From NCBI GenBank assembly GCA_963573315.1, contig OY752151.1:1736001-1800000 (forward strand): a stretch of 64,000 bases of DNA. The letters run 5' to 3'. Under the pieces are notes generated by a model. The model had not been told where the DNA came from. It was given only the letters and a program-made list of their open reading frames with translations, and made no database searches. Position 1 is the stretch's first letter. Every line of letters starts with the position of its first letter. This DNA comes from Entomortierella parvispora. Taxonomy: Eukaryota; Mortierellomycota; Mortierellomycetes; Mortierellales; Mortierellaceae. A program made the translations under genes and the position numbers. Positions 43,603 through 54,170 of the stretch are shown here, piece by piece.

Positions 43603-45822
43603 ATGCTCTCGCACAGAGACAACAAAGCCCAGCAACAGGACGACGACTCGGCCTCGGCCGCCTCCTTTGCTCACTCGCTCTCGTCCGCGCCTCTCCCTCT
43701 CAGCACCACCGACGCCCTGCTTGCCCTCACTGCTGGCACCGACAGCGCCAACAACAATATTGAGGCCACCACCCAGCAGGCCATGAACATGGACCTCGAT
43801 CTCATCCACAGCCAAAGCAACAACCACCACGAAACTACTCTTAATAACATTAATACCAACGACTTGCATCTCGCGTCTCATCAGCCTGAAGCCCGCATGG
43901 CCGTCGCCGAATTGCTCGTCTCCCTCGCTCATAGCACCCAGGACCAACAGTAATGGATCTTTGTTTTTTGTTTGCCCTTGTTTGCAATGCCGTTGTCTGG
44001 ATCTCAATCCCGAAATTCGACTTGAATATTTCGAGGACTTTTTCTTCTATCTTTCTCTTTTTCAGTCATATTAACCGTCAATCCCGTCTCTTGCAACTAC
44101 CTTGTAGACAAGCAACACACAATGGACTGTCAACGGAAGCGACGGTACTTGGAGGAGGAGCGGGAACTTCACCACAATCGCCCATTTACAGGAACGCAGT
44201 CGACTATGTAGGCTCCGTAAAGAAGGCATATGAAAGCAATCCCAGAGTGTACACCGAGTTTCTGGAGGTCCTGGAGAAATACCACGATAGGAGGTAAATC
44301 TTTCGACTCGGACAAACCCTTTTATCGTTCGGCCTTGGACAGACCGACATAATGCAGCCTTGCCCAGGAATGCTTGCTAAAGCACAAATTTCATTCTTCT
44401 CGCAATTAGTCTTCCAATTAACCAGCTCGTAAGGACAGTGATGGCGCTCTTCCAGGATCAGCCTGACCTTCTCATGGGATTCAAAGAGTTCTTGCCAGAG
44501 GCCCAGGGACTGCTGAACCAGTTGGTACCGGTAAGAAACAATGAAGACGAAGTCGGTGGACTGTGGATATGGAGACGCCCTTTCGTTTGATCTATTGCTC
44601 ACACTCTGACCAATTATCGTTCTAAACCTGGACTTTTGCAGCCCATGATGTACTCGGACTACAAAGGAAAGGGTGCCAGGGCACCGAGCGGGCAGGCGGC
44701 AAATGGACAGTCATCAACTATACCCTCAGCTTTGGCAGTACCACAAGGTAGGATTTCGAGGGCTTGACATCTTGAAGACAGTGAGGAGTTGGCGATAGTG
44801 AGGAGTTGGCGTTTTTGGCTTAAGGATGAATCGCAATGTTTTTGATATCGGCTTTCGGTCCAATGCTCAACCTCCTTATTTTTTTTTTCTTTTTTATCAT
44901 CAAGTTGGTCAAGATGCTGAGCAGCCAGAGGCTGATAATGGTCACGCGGCAGCAGACTTTTTGGGGTTGATCAAGGTAGGCCCATATCCACACCACATAG
45001 AACGATTGCTGCGAACTCTTTTTTTTTCGATACTGATCGCAATCGAACGCGTCTTTCCCTTTGTACTACAGGAGCGGTCACTACAAGAACCAGATATGTA
45101 CCAGCACATGATCACGCTGCTCCGGAAATTCCAAAAGGACCACTCCTACTCTTCTGTAAGCCCTGTTCATATTCTGTCCGTAGCGTCATCTGGGAGCATT
45201 GATACCACCCTTCGATTTATTGACACGTAGCTCTTTACGCCAACTTCATTTTTCTTCGTGTTGCATAGCTCTATTTTTATATCTCGATCGTCCTTCGCTA
45301 TCACCCACACTTGCTTCATCGCTTCCACAAATTTTTGCCCACGGTGACCTCAGGCATCGAGGTGTTTGAGCCCAAGGTTATCTCACAGGCCCCTCCAGAA
45401 GAACTGGTTGTTTCCCCCGACTTTATCGAAGCTAAAGATTTTGTTCAGACTGTCAAGGTAACACATTACAGCAAGCAGGCGTAGGATTCGAGACTGTCTT
45501 CTTCTTCATGCTGGATTGTGATTCTCATCATTGTATTTTTCCTGGTCGTCATTAGTACGAGGCAAAGCGGGATATGTCCATGTATGACCGCTTTATCTTT
45601 GCTTTAGAAAAGTACCAGCGCACAGGATGGACGATTGAACAGGTAACGAGCAAAGCAACCAAACTCGCCGATGCATGTGCAGGAAATCAGAAAAGTGCTC
45701 AGTCTTAACCACTCTTTTACTTTTTATAGGTCTACTCGGAAGTCTCTCTTATTTTCTGGAACCACCCGGATGCGCTTGCAGGATTCAAGCAATTCATCAC
45801 AACCATTCCTCAGCAGCCATGA
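43603..45822 (+). CDS. PAH-repeat protein (Sin3-like, three PAH domains only)
   Basis: Paired amphipathic helix domains bind short helices of transcription factors and co-repressors. Nine exons: 43603-43949, 44108-44293, 44410-44530, 44642-44747, 44905-44975, 45072-45155, 45269-45457, 45556-45642, 45730-45822, all in phase, 427 residues. Three PAH units are visible: NAVDYVGSVKKAYESNP to GFKEFLPEA; AADFLGLIKERSLQEPDMY to HRFHKFLP; AKDFVQTVKYEAKRDMSMY to GFKQFI. The N-terminal 115 residues are Ser/Ala/Asn-rich. The histone deacetylase interaction domain and C-terminal region that make Sin3 about 1200-1500 residues long are absent, and the gene has its own stop. It may act as a competitor or adaptor for Sin3 ligands. 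An intron is needed at 43950, where the unspliced frame meets TAA. Confidence 0.85.
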
Positions 45823-45987
45823 TCTTCTGCTGCTGCTAGCTCTTTTGCTATTGTTGAAATAAAAAGATCCCCTACCATTCATCACCTTTTTTTTAGTAAC
45901 CTACGATGGCCCTGTTTTTTTCTTTTATTCTGATACCAGTTGATCGTTGCTTCCAAAGTTGTCCGTCAAAAGAGTAATGGAATTTTT

Positions 45988-46661
45988 TTACTTTGCATCT
46001 TTGGCCAAGATTTCGTGGACAACGTTGACCTTGTCCTGCATGGTCTGTCCAACCTTGTCTGTTCTGGTTCCAATGCGAACACTAGAATTGATCAAAAAGT
46101 CAGAATGGGTTTGTTGGGTATCGTCCCGCGATCTACTCTCGTTTCATGGCGACACTATTCCCCGAGAGGTAGTTAAAGATAGATGACAATGCTTCTCTAC
46201 CTGGTCGAGACTCTTGGGCATCCCATGGCATGAACAGCCTCATGGCACTCTTTCATGACTCTGCAGACATCGTCCCACTCTCCTTCAATGTTCTAGAAGA
46301 CATAGGCCGCGGGGGGATGCAATGATACTAGATCAATATTACGCGAATAAAAAAGATTGCACTTTTCAAAAGCCATTGACAAAGAGCTGAACGAGACTTA
46401 CGGTGCCATAAGAGTGCATGCTGTAGGCGAGACCTAATACCGAATGGGAAAAGTAGTCCGAGAAGAATGAAAAGAGGCAAAGAGGACAAACTTGTTGAGT
46501 CATACAGGTTGAAAGACGTGTTTATTTTGGTATGAGGTGTGAGCAAGGAAAGGGTGAGATTTACCGCTCTTTTCAATGACGCGCTGGCATTCGGCAATGT
46601 ATTGGCTCACGGAGGAGGTGACGCCCATGGGGATCACGCAAAAGTCGGCAATGGTGTGCAT
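45988..46661 (-). CDS. ECM15: thiamine-binding fold protein of the MTH1187/ECM15 family
   Basis: Small ferredoxin-like protein of the MTH1187/YkoF group; members bind thiamine and the yeast homologue is Ecm15. Exons 5' to 3': 46661-46565, 46433-46402, 46292-46201 and 46081-45988, giving 104 residues, the usual family length. Visible are CVIPMGVTSSVSQYIAECQR, GLAYSMHSYGTNIEGEWDDV and RIGTRTDKVGQTMQDKV. It starts 159 bp after the DPH6 stop on the same strand. Function in fungi is not established; cell-wall and stress phenotypes are reported in yeast. No TPP riboswitch was recognised in its introns. Confidence 0.9.
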
Positions 46662-46820
46662 GTTGAGTTGAGGGTAAGGAATGAAGGGAATGAAGGGAAT
46701 GAAGGAACAAACACGGGCAACATCCCACACTTCCCCACGACCCTACCCCACGGGTCTACATGTGGCTTGTTTAAGCGTTGCCACCAATTTTTTTTTTTTT
46801 CATTGACGACTTTTCTGTCT

Positions 46821-47669
46821 TCACTCATCCTTGTGGACGAGTCGCAGGCTGTCAAACTCCATATACATGTACTCGCCCTCGACAATCTGTCGACCCTCAA
46901 ACTCGATCCTGTATCCATTGAAAAGCTCCGGGGCGTCCAGCACCATCGTATGGAACTCTCCTAGCTCTCCTCCCATGTCAACCTCCTTCTCTCTCGGTTG
47001 CAACGTGCTCTCCTGGAATTCCTTGGTCAATCTCGCGCCGACAAACTTGCGGGCCAGTTCTTGATCGTCACCCAGTTTCTTGATCGAGGCACAAGTGATC
47101 AAGAGCTCAAACTGACGCTCAAAGAGTCCATCCAGGAGTTTGTGTCGATCAATCGCCCAGATCGGGCAAGACAGCTCGATAATGTCCTGAGTAGCCCGAG
47201 TCATAAAGTTGTCGCAAACATTGAGGATATCGCCTATTTGTTGTGGTCGGTTATTCAGAAAGCGTGGAGCAGTACCGTAGGAGGAGTCAAGCGAGAGATG
47301 AGCAGATGGGGGAAGGGATAAAAGTCAGTAAATCGGGTTTGTAAGCCATGCTACTTTTTTGGAGCAATTGAGATATCTACCAGTAACAAGTAGATCGAGA
47401 TTGTATTGTTGCTTGATCTCGGCAATCTTTTCGCGATAGCACTCCAGGTGGGTCTTGCCTTCCTCGCCAATCTCGACAAGGATATGGGGAATGTTCATGG
47501 CCTTGGCCTGGAGCTCGATGAGCTGGAGTGAGTGAGCCTTGAAGGACTTGAAGTTCTTTGGCCCAAAGGTGACAAGGAGCACACAGTCGTGGGTGGGCTT
47601 TGTGAGAGTAAGGGCCATGGTGCAGTCCTTGCCACCAGTAAAAGAGATTGCTGCTCGCTTGCGGGCCAT
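46821..47669 (-). CDS. DPH6: diphthine-ammonia ligase Dph6 (stand-alone ATP-PPase)
   Basis: Last step of diphthamide synthesis on elongation factor 2: ATP-dependent amidation of diphthine. Exons 5' to 3': 47669-47381 and 47233-46821, giving 233 residues. The PP-loop is SFTGGKDC (9-16), and the family's later motifs follow (GEEGKTHLECY, DLLVTGDILN, LDGLFERQFELLITCASIKKL). The yeast enzyme is a 685-residue fusion with two C-terminal YjgF/RidA-like domains; here they are missing and the stop follows directly, so it resembles the human 267-residue form. Divergent from VPS36. Confidence 0.92.
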
Positions 47670-47837
47670 GATTTGTATGATTGTGGGGATGGAAGAAAGG
47701 AATGAAAGTGCGGGGATGCAGATGTGGGGAGAGGAGCAAAGAGGATCGTGCCGAGAAAGAACCGAAAAAGTCAGGAACTCCGTCCGAGAGCGAAACGAGA
47801 ACGTGACCGTGGCGCACTGTCTGCTTTGACCAGCTCA

Positions 47838-47855
47838 GCATGCATGCAAGCATGC
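47838..47855. promoter_or_regulatory. GCATGCATGCAAGCATGC element in a divergent promoter
   Basis: Three GCATGC palindromes within 18 bp between DPH6 (start 47669) and VPS36 (start 47939). Confidence 0.4.
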
Positions 47856-47938
47856 AGTTTCTTTCTTTCCTTTGTTCGCTCATTCATTCACTCATTCACT
47901 CGCCAACTTGATCTCTTGCACGCACCCATCTCAATCTC

Positions 47939-50491
47939 ATGGACCGCTGGGACCCCATCGAACTCACGTCGACATTTCGCCCCATCCTTGAACCTCACGA
48001 GACCATCCAGACGACACAGGACCAAGTTGGACTCTACGATGGGTAACCGAACGCAGCCCTACGCGTCTTTGTCCTGAGCAATGCGAGCGGGAACACAGAC
48101 TCTAATACCAATGGAATTCCTCTGCTTTACCCTACATTGCTTTCTACTGTCTTTAACCATTACTAGTCGCCTCAAGGCAGAGGATTATCCAAGCGGGACC
48201 GTTTATCTGACGGGCTATCGCATTCTCTACATCGATGCCAAGGATCCTGCTCGAAAGTCAATTGGACTGCCCTTGCGCTTGATCCAAGGGATCCAGCACT
48301 ATGTAATACAACAGGACATGGGCCTTTGTGCATTCTATCCTTGGAGATCGCCTATCCTATCGATCACTGACCGTCTGTGCTGTTCGTTGTTTTTTTTTAA
48401 AAAAAATAGGGCGGATTTATTTCCTCTTCGCCAAAGATCACGCTCGACCTATACCCTCGAACCGCCATCATCGACCCTCAGTCGTCTTCTGATCTAATCT
48501 CCTCTCAAGGGCAAAAGCCACTGGATACATCATTCTCAGGACTCTCGCTCAAAAATGAACCCTCTTGGGTATGTGCGATTTGCTACAACAGTAACCAAGG
48601 AGGCGTTCAAAAGTGTGGTGTTTGTGGCGTCAAGAAACCCATGGGGAACTCTACAACAAACACCCCCACGACTCCAGCTGCAGACCCGTTTCTCTTGAAC
48701 GAACCCAATTACATGGACGACCCCTCGGGAAACGCGACCAACCTCTATTCAAACTCTACTTCTCTGAATGGACTTGAGCCCACGACCACGGCGGCAGCGA
48801 CAACAACAGGGATCGCATGCCCAGCATGCACATTTCAGAATGATCCGTTCATGATCCAGTGTGAGATTTGCGGGACCGAACTGCAAGACGCGGCTTCGAT
48901 TGCGTTCATGCTTGATAGACAGCAACAACATCAGAGATCTATCCGTCAACTTCCTTCGACAATCAACAACGGCGCTACATCTGCTTCGCTTCCATCCCTG
49001 GCTGCTCAGAGCGGCAGTAGTAGTCCATCATCAAAGTCTTCGGGGGGGAGCAAGTTGTTTTCGGGATTATATGGCATCACCTCTGGTTCCTCGCCCGGCT
49101 CTTGGAAATCGTCCTCGAGCGATGAGGCTAATAACAGTGTCAAGCTGTCATTCCGTGCAGGAGGCATTGGGCATTTCCTTAGCTTATTAAAAGCTGCCGT
49201 AGCTGCCAGGGCTTGGGAGGTAATTGAGTTTATGGGACTTTTTCTTTTTTTTTTCAAATCCACGGTAGATGCTGCGATATCGATACTCACCCCACCCTTG
49301 CTTATAATCTCTAGTCCAAGCCAAAACCAAAGCCATTGGAGACAAGCAACAGCGTCTCATCAGACTCGACAAGTAATGGACCTGCAACACCGCGGATCAA
49401 AATGGGAGGCATCAGTAAGTTCAGCGTTTTGCATTTGTAGTATAACTTTTCGTTAATACTGAAAAGTAGAGTGGATATTGACTGGTATCGGTTGTTGGGG
49501 TTGAATAGGCAATATTCTGCGGACAGTAGAGACGAACAAGAAAGCGACGGACGAAACACTCACGCAGGCGTTCCAGGATCTTCAGGGATTGATGGAGAAT
49601 GCGGCCCAAATGGTTACTCTTGCCGAGACGATTTCCAATCGGTTGGCAAAGTCCAATTCTGTAGATAAAGAGGAGAGCGCAACATTCAAGACATACCTAT
49701 TGAGCATGGGAATCGCCGCCCCTGTAACAAAGTAAGATGAAACGGTCGAAGGCAGTTTAGGACTGGTAATGAGGTATGAGGTAGGATCCCGTTTCCTTAC
49801 ACTTTGTGCTTCTAGGGATACTGCAGGTGCTGTCTTTCACAAAGAGCTCGCTCGAGAACTGGTCGAGTTTATTCTGCCTATTGTGGAGCGTGAAGGTGGA
49901 ACAATGAGTTTGATGGATATCTACTGCGTGTTCAATCGTGCTCGAGGCGTTGGTAAGGAAGAAAACAAGTGTCAACAAGACATCTCGACTTTTAAACTGC
50001 CGAAGCTCGCGCTAATACTCTTTTTCATTCCACTTTTGCCTGTTGTAACTTTGTTGACAGAACTCATTTCACCAAAAGATCTTCATACAGCGTGCCAAAT
50101 GTTCCAGGACCTCAATTTGCCTCTGCGGCTACGCAAGTTTGACAGTGGACTCTTGGTGATTCAAACATTGGCTCGCTACAGCGATGACGAAGTATCAGCT
50201 GCAGTCTGGAAACGGATTCAAGCGTTGCCTCCAGGCGCTGGTCTTACAGCCGTTGAACTTGCGAGTGCAGTGCAGATCAGTGTGGCGCTTGCACAGGAAC
50301 AGCTTTTGGTAAGATTTCTAAATTGATCGTTATTTCTTTTGTGTCATTGATCCGATGACCTTGTTCTCATTCTCGTCTCCCTTTTTTTTTCTTTTAATCA
50401 GATAACTGAGGCTCGTGGAAGGATCTGTAGAGATGAATCGGTGGAAGGCATACGGTTCTATGATAATATCTTTACCAATTGGGAACTATAA
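47939..50491 (+). CDS. VPS36: ESCRT-II subunit Vps36 with GLUE and two NZF fingers
   Basis: Sorts ubiquitinated cargo into multivesicular bodies. Exons 47939-48042, 48167-48302, 48410-49219, 49315-49414, 49509-49731, 49816-49952, 50061-50308 and 50402-50491 give 615 residues. The N-terminal GLUE domain (GLYDG, RLKAEDYPSGTVYLTGYRI, LDLYPRTAI) is interrupted, as in yeast, by two NZF zinc fingers: WVCAICYNSNQGGVQKCGVC, and ACPACTF with MIQCEIC. A Ser-rich linker follows, then the winged-helix EAP45 core (FHKELARELVEFILPIVERE, MSLMDIYCVFNRARGVELIS, TEARGRICRDES). Human Vps36 lacks the NZF insert, so this is the fungal arrangement. Long linkers make it about 50 residues larger than yeast Vps36. 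Confidence 0.93.
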
Positions 50492-50599
50492 AATGTTTTT
50501 TTTAATTGGAATTGAGTGATCTCCAATTGTCCTTGACTTTTCACCAAGGTCTCCAGAGATCGAAGGTTTTCCTATCTACTTTGTGTCAAGTCCCTTTTT

Positions 50600-51983
50600 T
50601 TAGCGAGCGCCCATCATCTGATCCTTTGTTCTAAAGTACGAGGGAGAACTCTCCCTTGTCAAATCCCAGCAGCGATCAACAGCCTCCAATACATCCCGGG
50701 GCAGGGGCTTTCCGTTCTTGAGCGCCTCCAGATTATGAACAGTGTGGTTCAAGGATGACGCTCCAATGATGATACCTAAAAAGAAGAGAGGGAGAGAGAG
50801 AGATTTTTTTTCAGTATCTGTGTACGAGTTGTCCTACATTCACTCATGGATCCATGTCTGCGCACTGCTTTGCTTCCCCTTTCATTTACCATCGTTACGC
50901 TTGGCCGACATCTTGGAGTGGAACTGCAACCAGTCAAAGGCAACCTGGACAAGAGTCAATCCATGGGGCTCGCACACCTCCTTGAGAAGATCCACGGCTT
51001 CAAAGTATTCCTTTTTCCAGTAGCGTTCGCGATATCTAAGAAAAGAAGCGCAGTCAAAAAGTAAATGGTCAAAAGGTTGTCGATTTTAGAAAACGAGATG
51101 GATATTTTTGTTGTCTTTTTTTTGTTCTTTGTTTTTACCTTGCTCCTTGCTTCGCTTCCGGATCAAAGCGTGAGCCTTGTTCGACCTTTCCTTGGTAGGT
51201 ATAGTTTCCAGAGAGTACACCTCCACACAAAGGGTTGTAGGCATGGAACTTGATCCCAAATTCTTCCAAGCAAGCAAACAGTTCTGGTTCGATATGTCTC
51301 GTCAAGGCATTGTACATGCCCTGATACACGGTTGGGACCACATAGCCTTTGCTCTTGCAGAGGTACCAGATCTGGGTCACGACCCAAGCCGGGTAGTTGG
51401 ACAGACCAAACACCTCAAACTTGCCTTCCTGATACAACTCGTTCACAGCCGCCAACGTCTCCTCGATCGGCGTGGCGTAATCTGGGGCATGGAGATAAAA
51501 GACATGGACCTTGTCCATCTTGAGCGCTTTCAATGAAGTCTCGAGCGAGTCCTTGACTTTTGCAGGAGCCAGACCACCGAGTTGCAAAGGGAAACATTTG
51601 GTGTCGACAGTCAAGCCAGAGAGGTCGAGCTCTGACATCATGTGCTCCGTATGGCCGTCGCAGTAGATGCGGGCCGTGTCCAGGGAGGTGTGACCAAATT
51701 GACGAAACTGGGTCAAGATTTCGGTCGCGGCTTCGGTGGTCTTGACACGGGCCCCGCCTCCTTCGGGACCAAAGGTCATACATCTAGATAGGTTTGGAAG
51801 AAGAAGGGTGGATAAAAGTTGATTAAGGATCTTTTCTCTGGGGGGCAAGAGTTCACCCGGGAGTTGCGATTCCAGAGGGAATGATCATCTTTTTGAGTCG
51901 GACACACAAAAGGCATTGCATCCATTGCATTTGAAGATGGTTTACCCGAGGATGACATTCATGCGCAAGTCCTCTTTGGTCAT
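50600..51983 (-). CDS. aldo/keto reductase, AKR7 (aflatoxin aldehyde reductase) type
   Basis: NADPH-dependent reduction of aldehydes. Exons 5' to 3': 51983-51946, 51783-51139, 51035-50890 and 50775-50600, giving 334 residues. The AKR tetrad is present: D and Y in LDTARIY, K in VDTKCFP, H in VFYLHAPD. FGLSNYPAWVV and FHAYNPLCGGVLSG are close to mammalian AKR7A, as is the C-terminal GIIIGASSLNHTVHNLEA. AKR7 enzymes reduce succinic semialdehyde and dialdehydes such as that from aflatoxin B1; the physiological substrate here is unknown. The start may instead be the second Met (51962), giving MNVILG; the difference is seven residues. Converges closely with VPS36, stops 108 bp apart. Confidence 0.92.
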
Positions 51984-52928
51984 TGTCAATGCGTGGATGA
52001 GTAGAGTGGGTTGAATGGAAAAAGAATGAAGAGTAGACCCGAAGCGAGGAAGTGTCTTCTGACAAGGTGACACAGCATCGGACTGAGAATCTATGTCATT
52101 CCGCGATTTTTGGTGGCAACATCTTTTTTGTAACCGCCTTCAGATCTGCCTCCTTTTGACGCGTTGACTTTCTTTTCTGCTGCTGCCCATGCAACCCAGG
52201 TAACCATTTTACTCCTCTGTAACTGTGACGCGGATCCCGTTTCGTTTTGCTACGACTGCTCGATGTCAGCTTCCTTTGTCATAACTCATGATTTCAGCTA
52301 GAGTACGATCCAGGGAATATGTGATGGGTTCTCTGAGGAAACAGCATCGCGTCCTCATAGTACCCAAATGCCGGATCTCCCTCAGGTCACGCACTCCATC
52401 TACTCTGCTAAAGATGTCTGCATCTTCGAAGATAAGGCCACATCTCTAGTCTTGCTGATTCATTGCCCAAAGCAACTTTCTGACTTGATACATACAGTTG
52501 CAAATGATACACGATCTACAGAGGAACTTGTCTTTGCTGGAATACATTCCAGCCCGCAACATATATCTGTTCGAGGCCACCTTGACTTCATCTGTCGTAC
52601 CGACCTTTACATAAACTTGCGTACGAGCCCTTCTCGGACTCCAACAAATAGGGAAGCCTAGCTGACTGCCTTGTGTCCACTTGAACGACAGGTCAACTTC
52701 GTATCACTATTTTGTCGATACTTTCTCTCATCTTGCTCACCCGTTTCTCGCGTCCAATCAATCATTCACGCGCAATATCCTCAAGCTACAGAATGAAAAG
52801 CAAATGAAAAGCAAAAGGTAATAAAAGGCAAAGGGTTTTGCTCTGCCGTCGTCCACTTTGTCACCCAGGATGGTCGGTGGATAGTTCCACCCCTCCATTT
52901 GTGCAAAAAAAAAGTGCAAAAGATTAAG
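51984..52928. other. intergenic, no convincing gene
   Basis: About 945 bp between the AKR7 start and the tRNA. One plus-strand frame of 97 codons (52368-52661) has balanced composition but no recognised relatives, no polyadenylation signal close by and no intron logic; I do not call it. Confidence 0.45.
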
Positions 52929-53009
52929 CGACAACTGCAGGATTCGAACCTGCGCGCCCGAGGGCACCGCCTTAGCAGGGCGGCGCGTTAACCACTCCGC
53001 CAAGTTGTC
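52929..53009 (-). tRNA. tRNA-Ser (anticodon GCT)
   Basis: Read on the minus strand, the acceptor arm GACAACT pairs with AGTTGTC, with discriminator G. The D arm GGCGGAGTGGTTAA carries box A, the anticodon stem is CCGCC/GGCGG with loop CTGCTAA giving anticodon GCT (Ser, codons AGC/AGU). A class II variable arm (GTGCCCTCGGGCGC) and the T arm GGTTCGAATCC (box B) follow. No intron. Downstream, TTTT at 52921-52918 would end Pol III transcription. Confidence 0.97.
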
Positions 53010-53373
53010 ATTCGCTTGAAAAATTTTCTGTTTTTCCCTTTTTGACACCACCGTTTCGGCTCTCCAAACCTTAATCTGAAACACGACAGCCCTTAAGCAG
53101 TCCCTTAAGTTATGCCACTTACCCTTAATTATTACAGCGCTCAGGGAGTCGTGAACATTGGCAAAGGTGATTCTGAAGTCAGACCACACGTTCTTTGTTC
53201 AGGCTGTACAACGTGTTATGGTTTACCTGGCCAAATGTTAATAACTGCATAGACAGTACTGATGACAAGATGTGCGAGTCGGTAATAATTCATGAAATAA
53301 ATTCATGAAATAAAAAATAATATTTCTTTTTTTGCTGTAGATCTATGTATTCCCCAGTGTTTTCTCTTCTCAA
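53010..53373. other. intergenic, no gene seen
   Basis: About 360 bp upstream of the tRNA and downstream of the CHCHD5-like gene. It is AT-rich around 53285-53340 with AATAAA-type words. Nothing else recognised. Confidence 0.5.
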
Positions 53374-54011
53374 TTACGCGCCTCCACGGTATCCATATCC
53401 AGAGGCTGTAGGCTTATCCGAAGCCTTTTCCGTTGCCGAGTGTGATGATGACGACGGTGAAGAGGAGGAAGGGGCACCGGCACGGGGGGGTCCGGAAGGT
53501 GGCAACTTGCCGTGCTCCTCTGTGCAGTGGAAGAGACGTTTGAGCGAGTCGAGACAGATCGTGGGGTCCTGCTGGTTCTTCATCACGCAAGCATCATAGT
53601 CCTTGATGAAGGGATCACACATTTCCTTGACATGCTTGATGATAGGTACACTAGTCCATGCACGGAGTGGTGGAAAGAAGAAAGTGTTAGTATTCCTACT
53701 CAAAAACCTCCCTCCCTGGATATGAAATAGGAGCCATTGGGATCGAGAAGAGAGAGAGAAAATGGCATTCCAGACCATGACAGCACCCCTGTCATAGGTG
53801 GCAGGGCGACTGTTGTTGTCCCTCTACTTGTTCAATGAGAAACCGGCATGATCACTTACTTGTCTTCAGAGCACTTTGCTAATGCACGCTTCTGGGTGAT
53901 GCACTTCAAGTCCCAGTTCTCGGGATTCTGAGTGACGCACTTTTGGTAGAATTCCAATTGAAGACCACAATGCTTGGTCACAAGGGCCACGGTGTTATCT
54001 GCTACGTCCAT
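53374..54011 (-). CDS. MIX14: twin-CX9C mitochondrial protein (CHCHD5/MIX14-like)
   Basis: Intermembrane-space protein imported by Mia40 through its CX9C motifs. Exons 5' to 3': 54011-53860 and 53650-53374, giving 142 residues. It contains four CX9C motifs, that is two CHCH units: CGLQLEFYQKC with CITQKRALAKC, then CDPFIKDYDAC with CLDSLKRLFHC. The double unit and spacing fit human CHCHD5 and yeast Mix14. The C-terminus is a Ser/Pro-rich tail. I chose the Met at 54011 because CHCHD5 starts about ten residues before its first Cys; an in-frame ATG at 54071 would add 20 residues. The molecular role of this family is unknown. Confidence 0.88.
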
Positions 54012-54170
54012 GTGGAAAATGGCCATCAATTCGTGGTGGGAAAGAGCGGTCAGAGGCAAATGCATGATCATTCATTTTTGAAAGGAAGGGAAGGTGTGAC
54101 TGTGAACTATCATGTATGGTGATTGTGATTCTCGAGCATTGGTGCAAGGTCCTTTAACGGACACAAATGG

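Noticed and set aside
52368-52661. 97-codon plus-strand frame next to the tRNA
   Set aside because: Composition is normal but no family, conserved neighbour, promoter or polyadenylation evidence supports it. It is left as a possible remnant.
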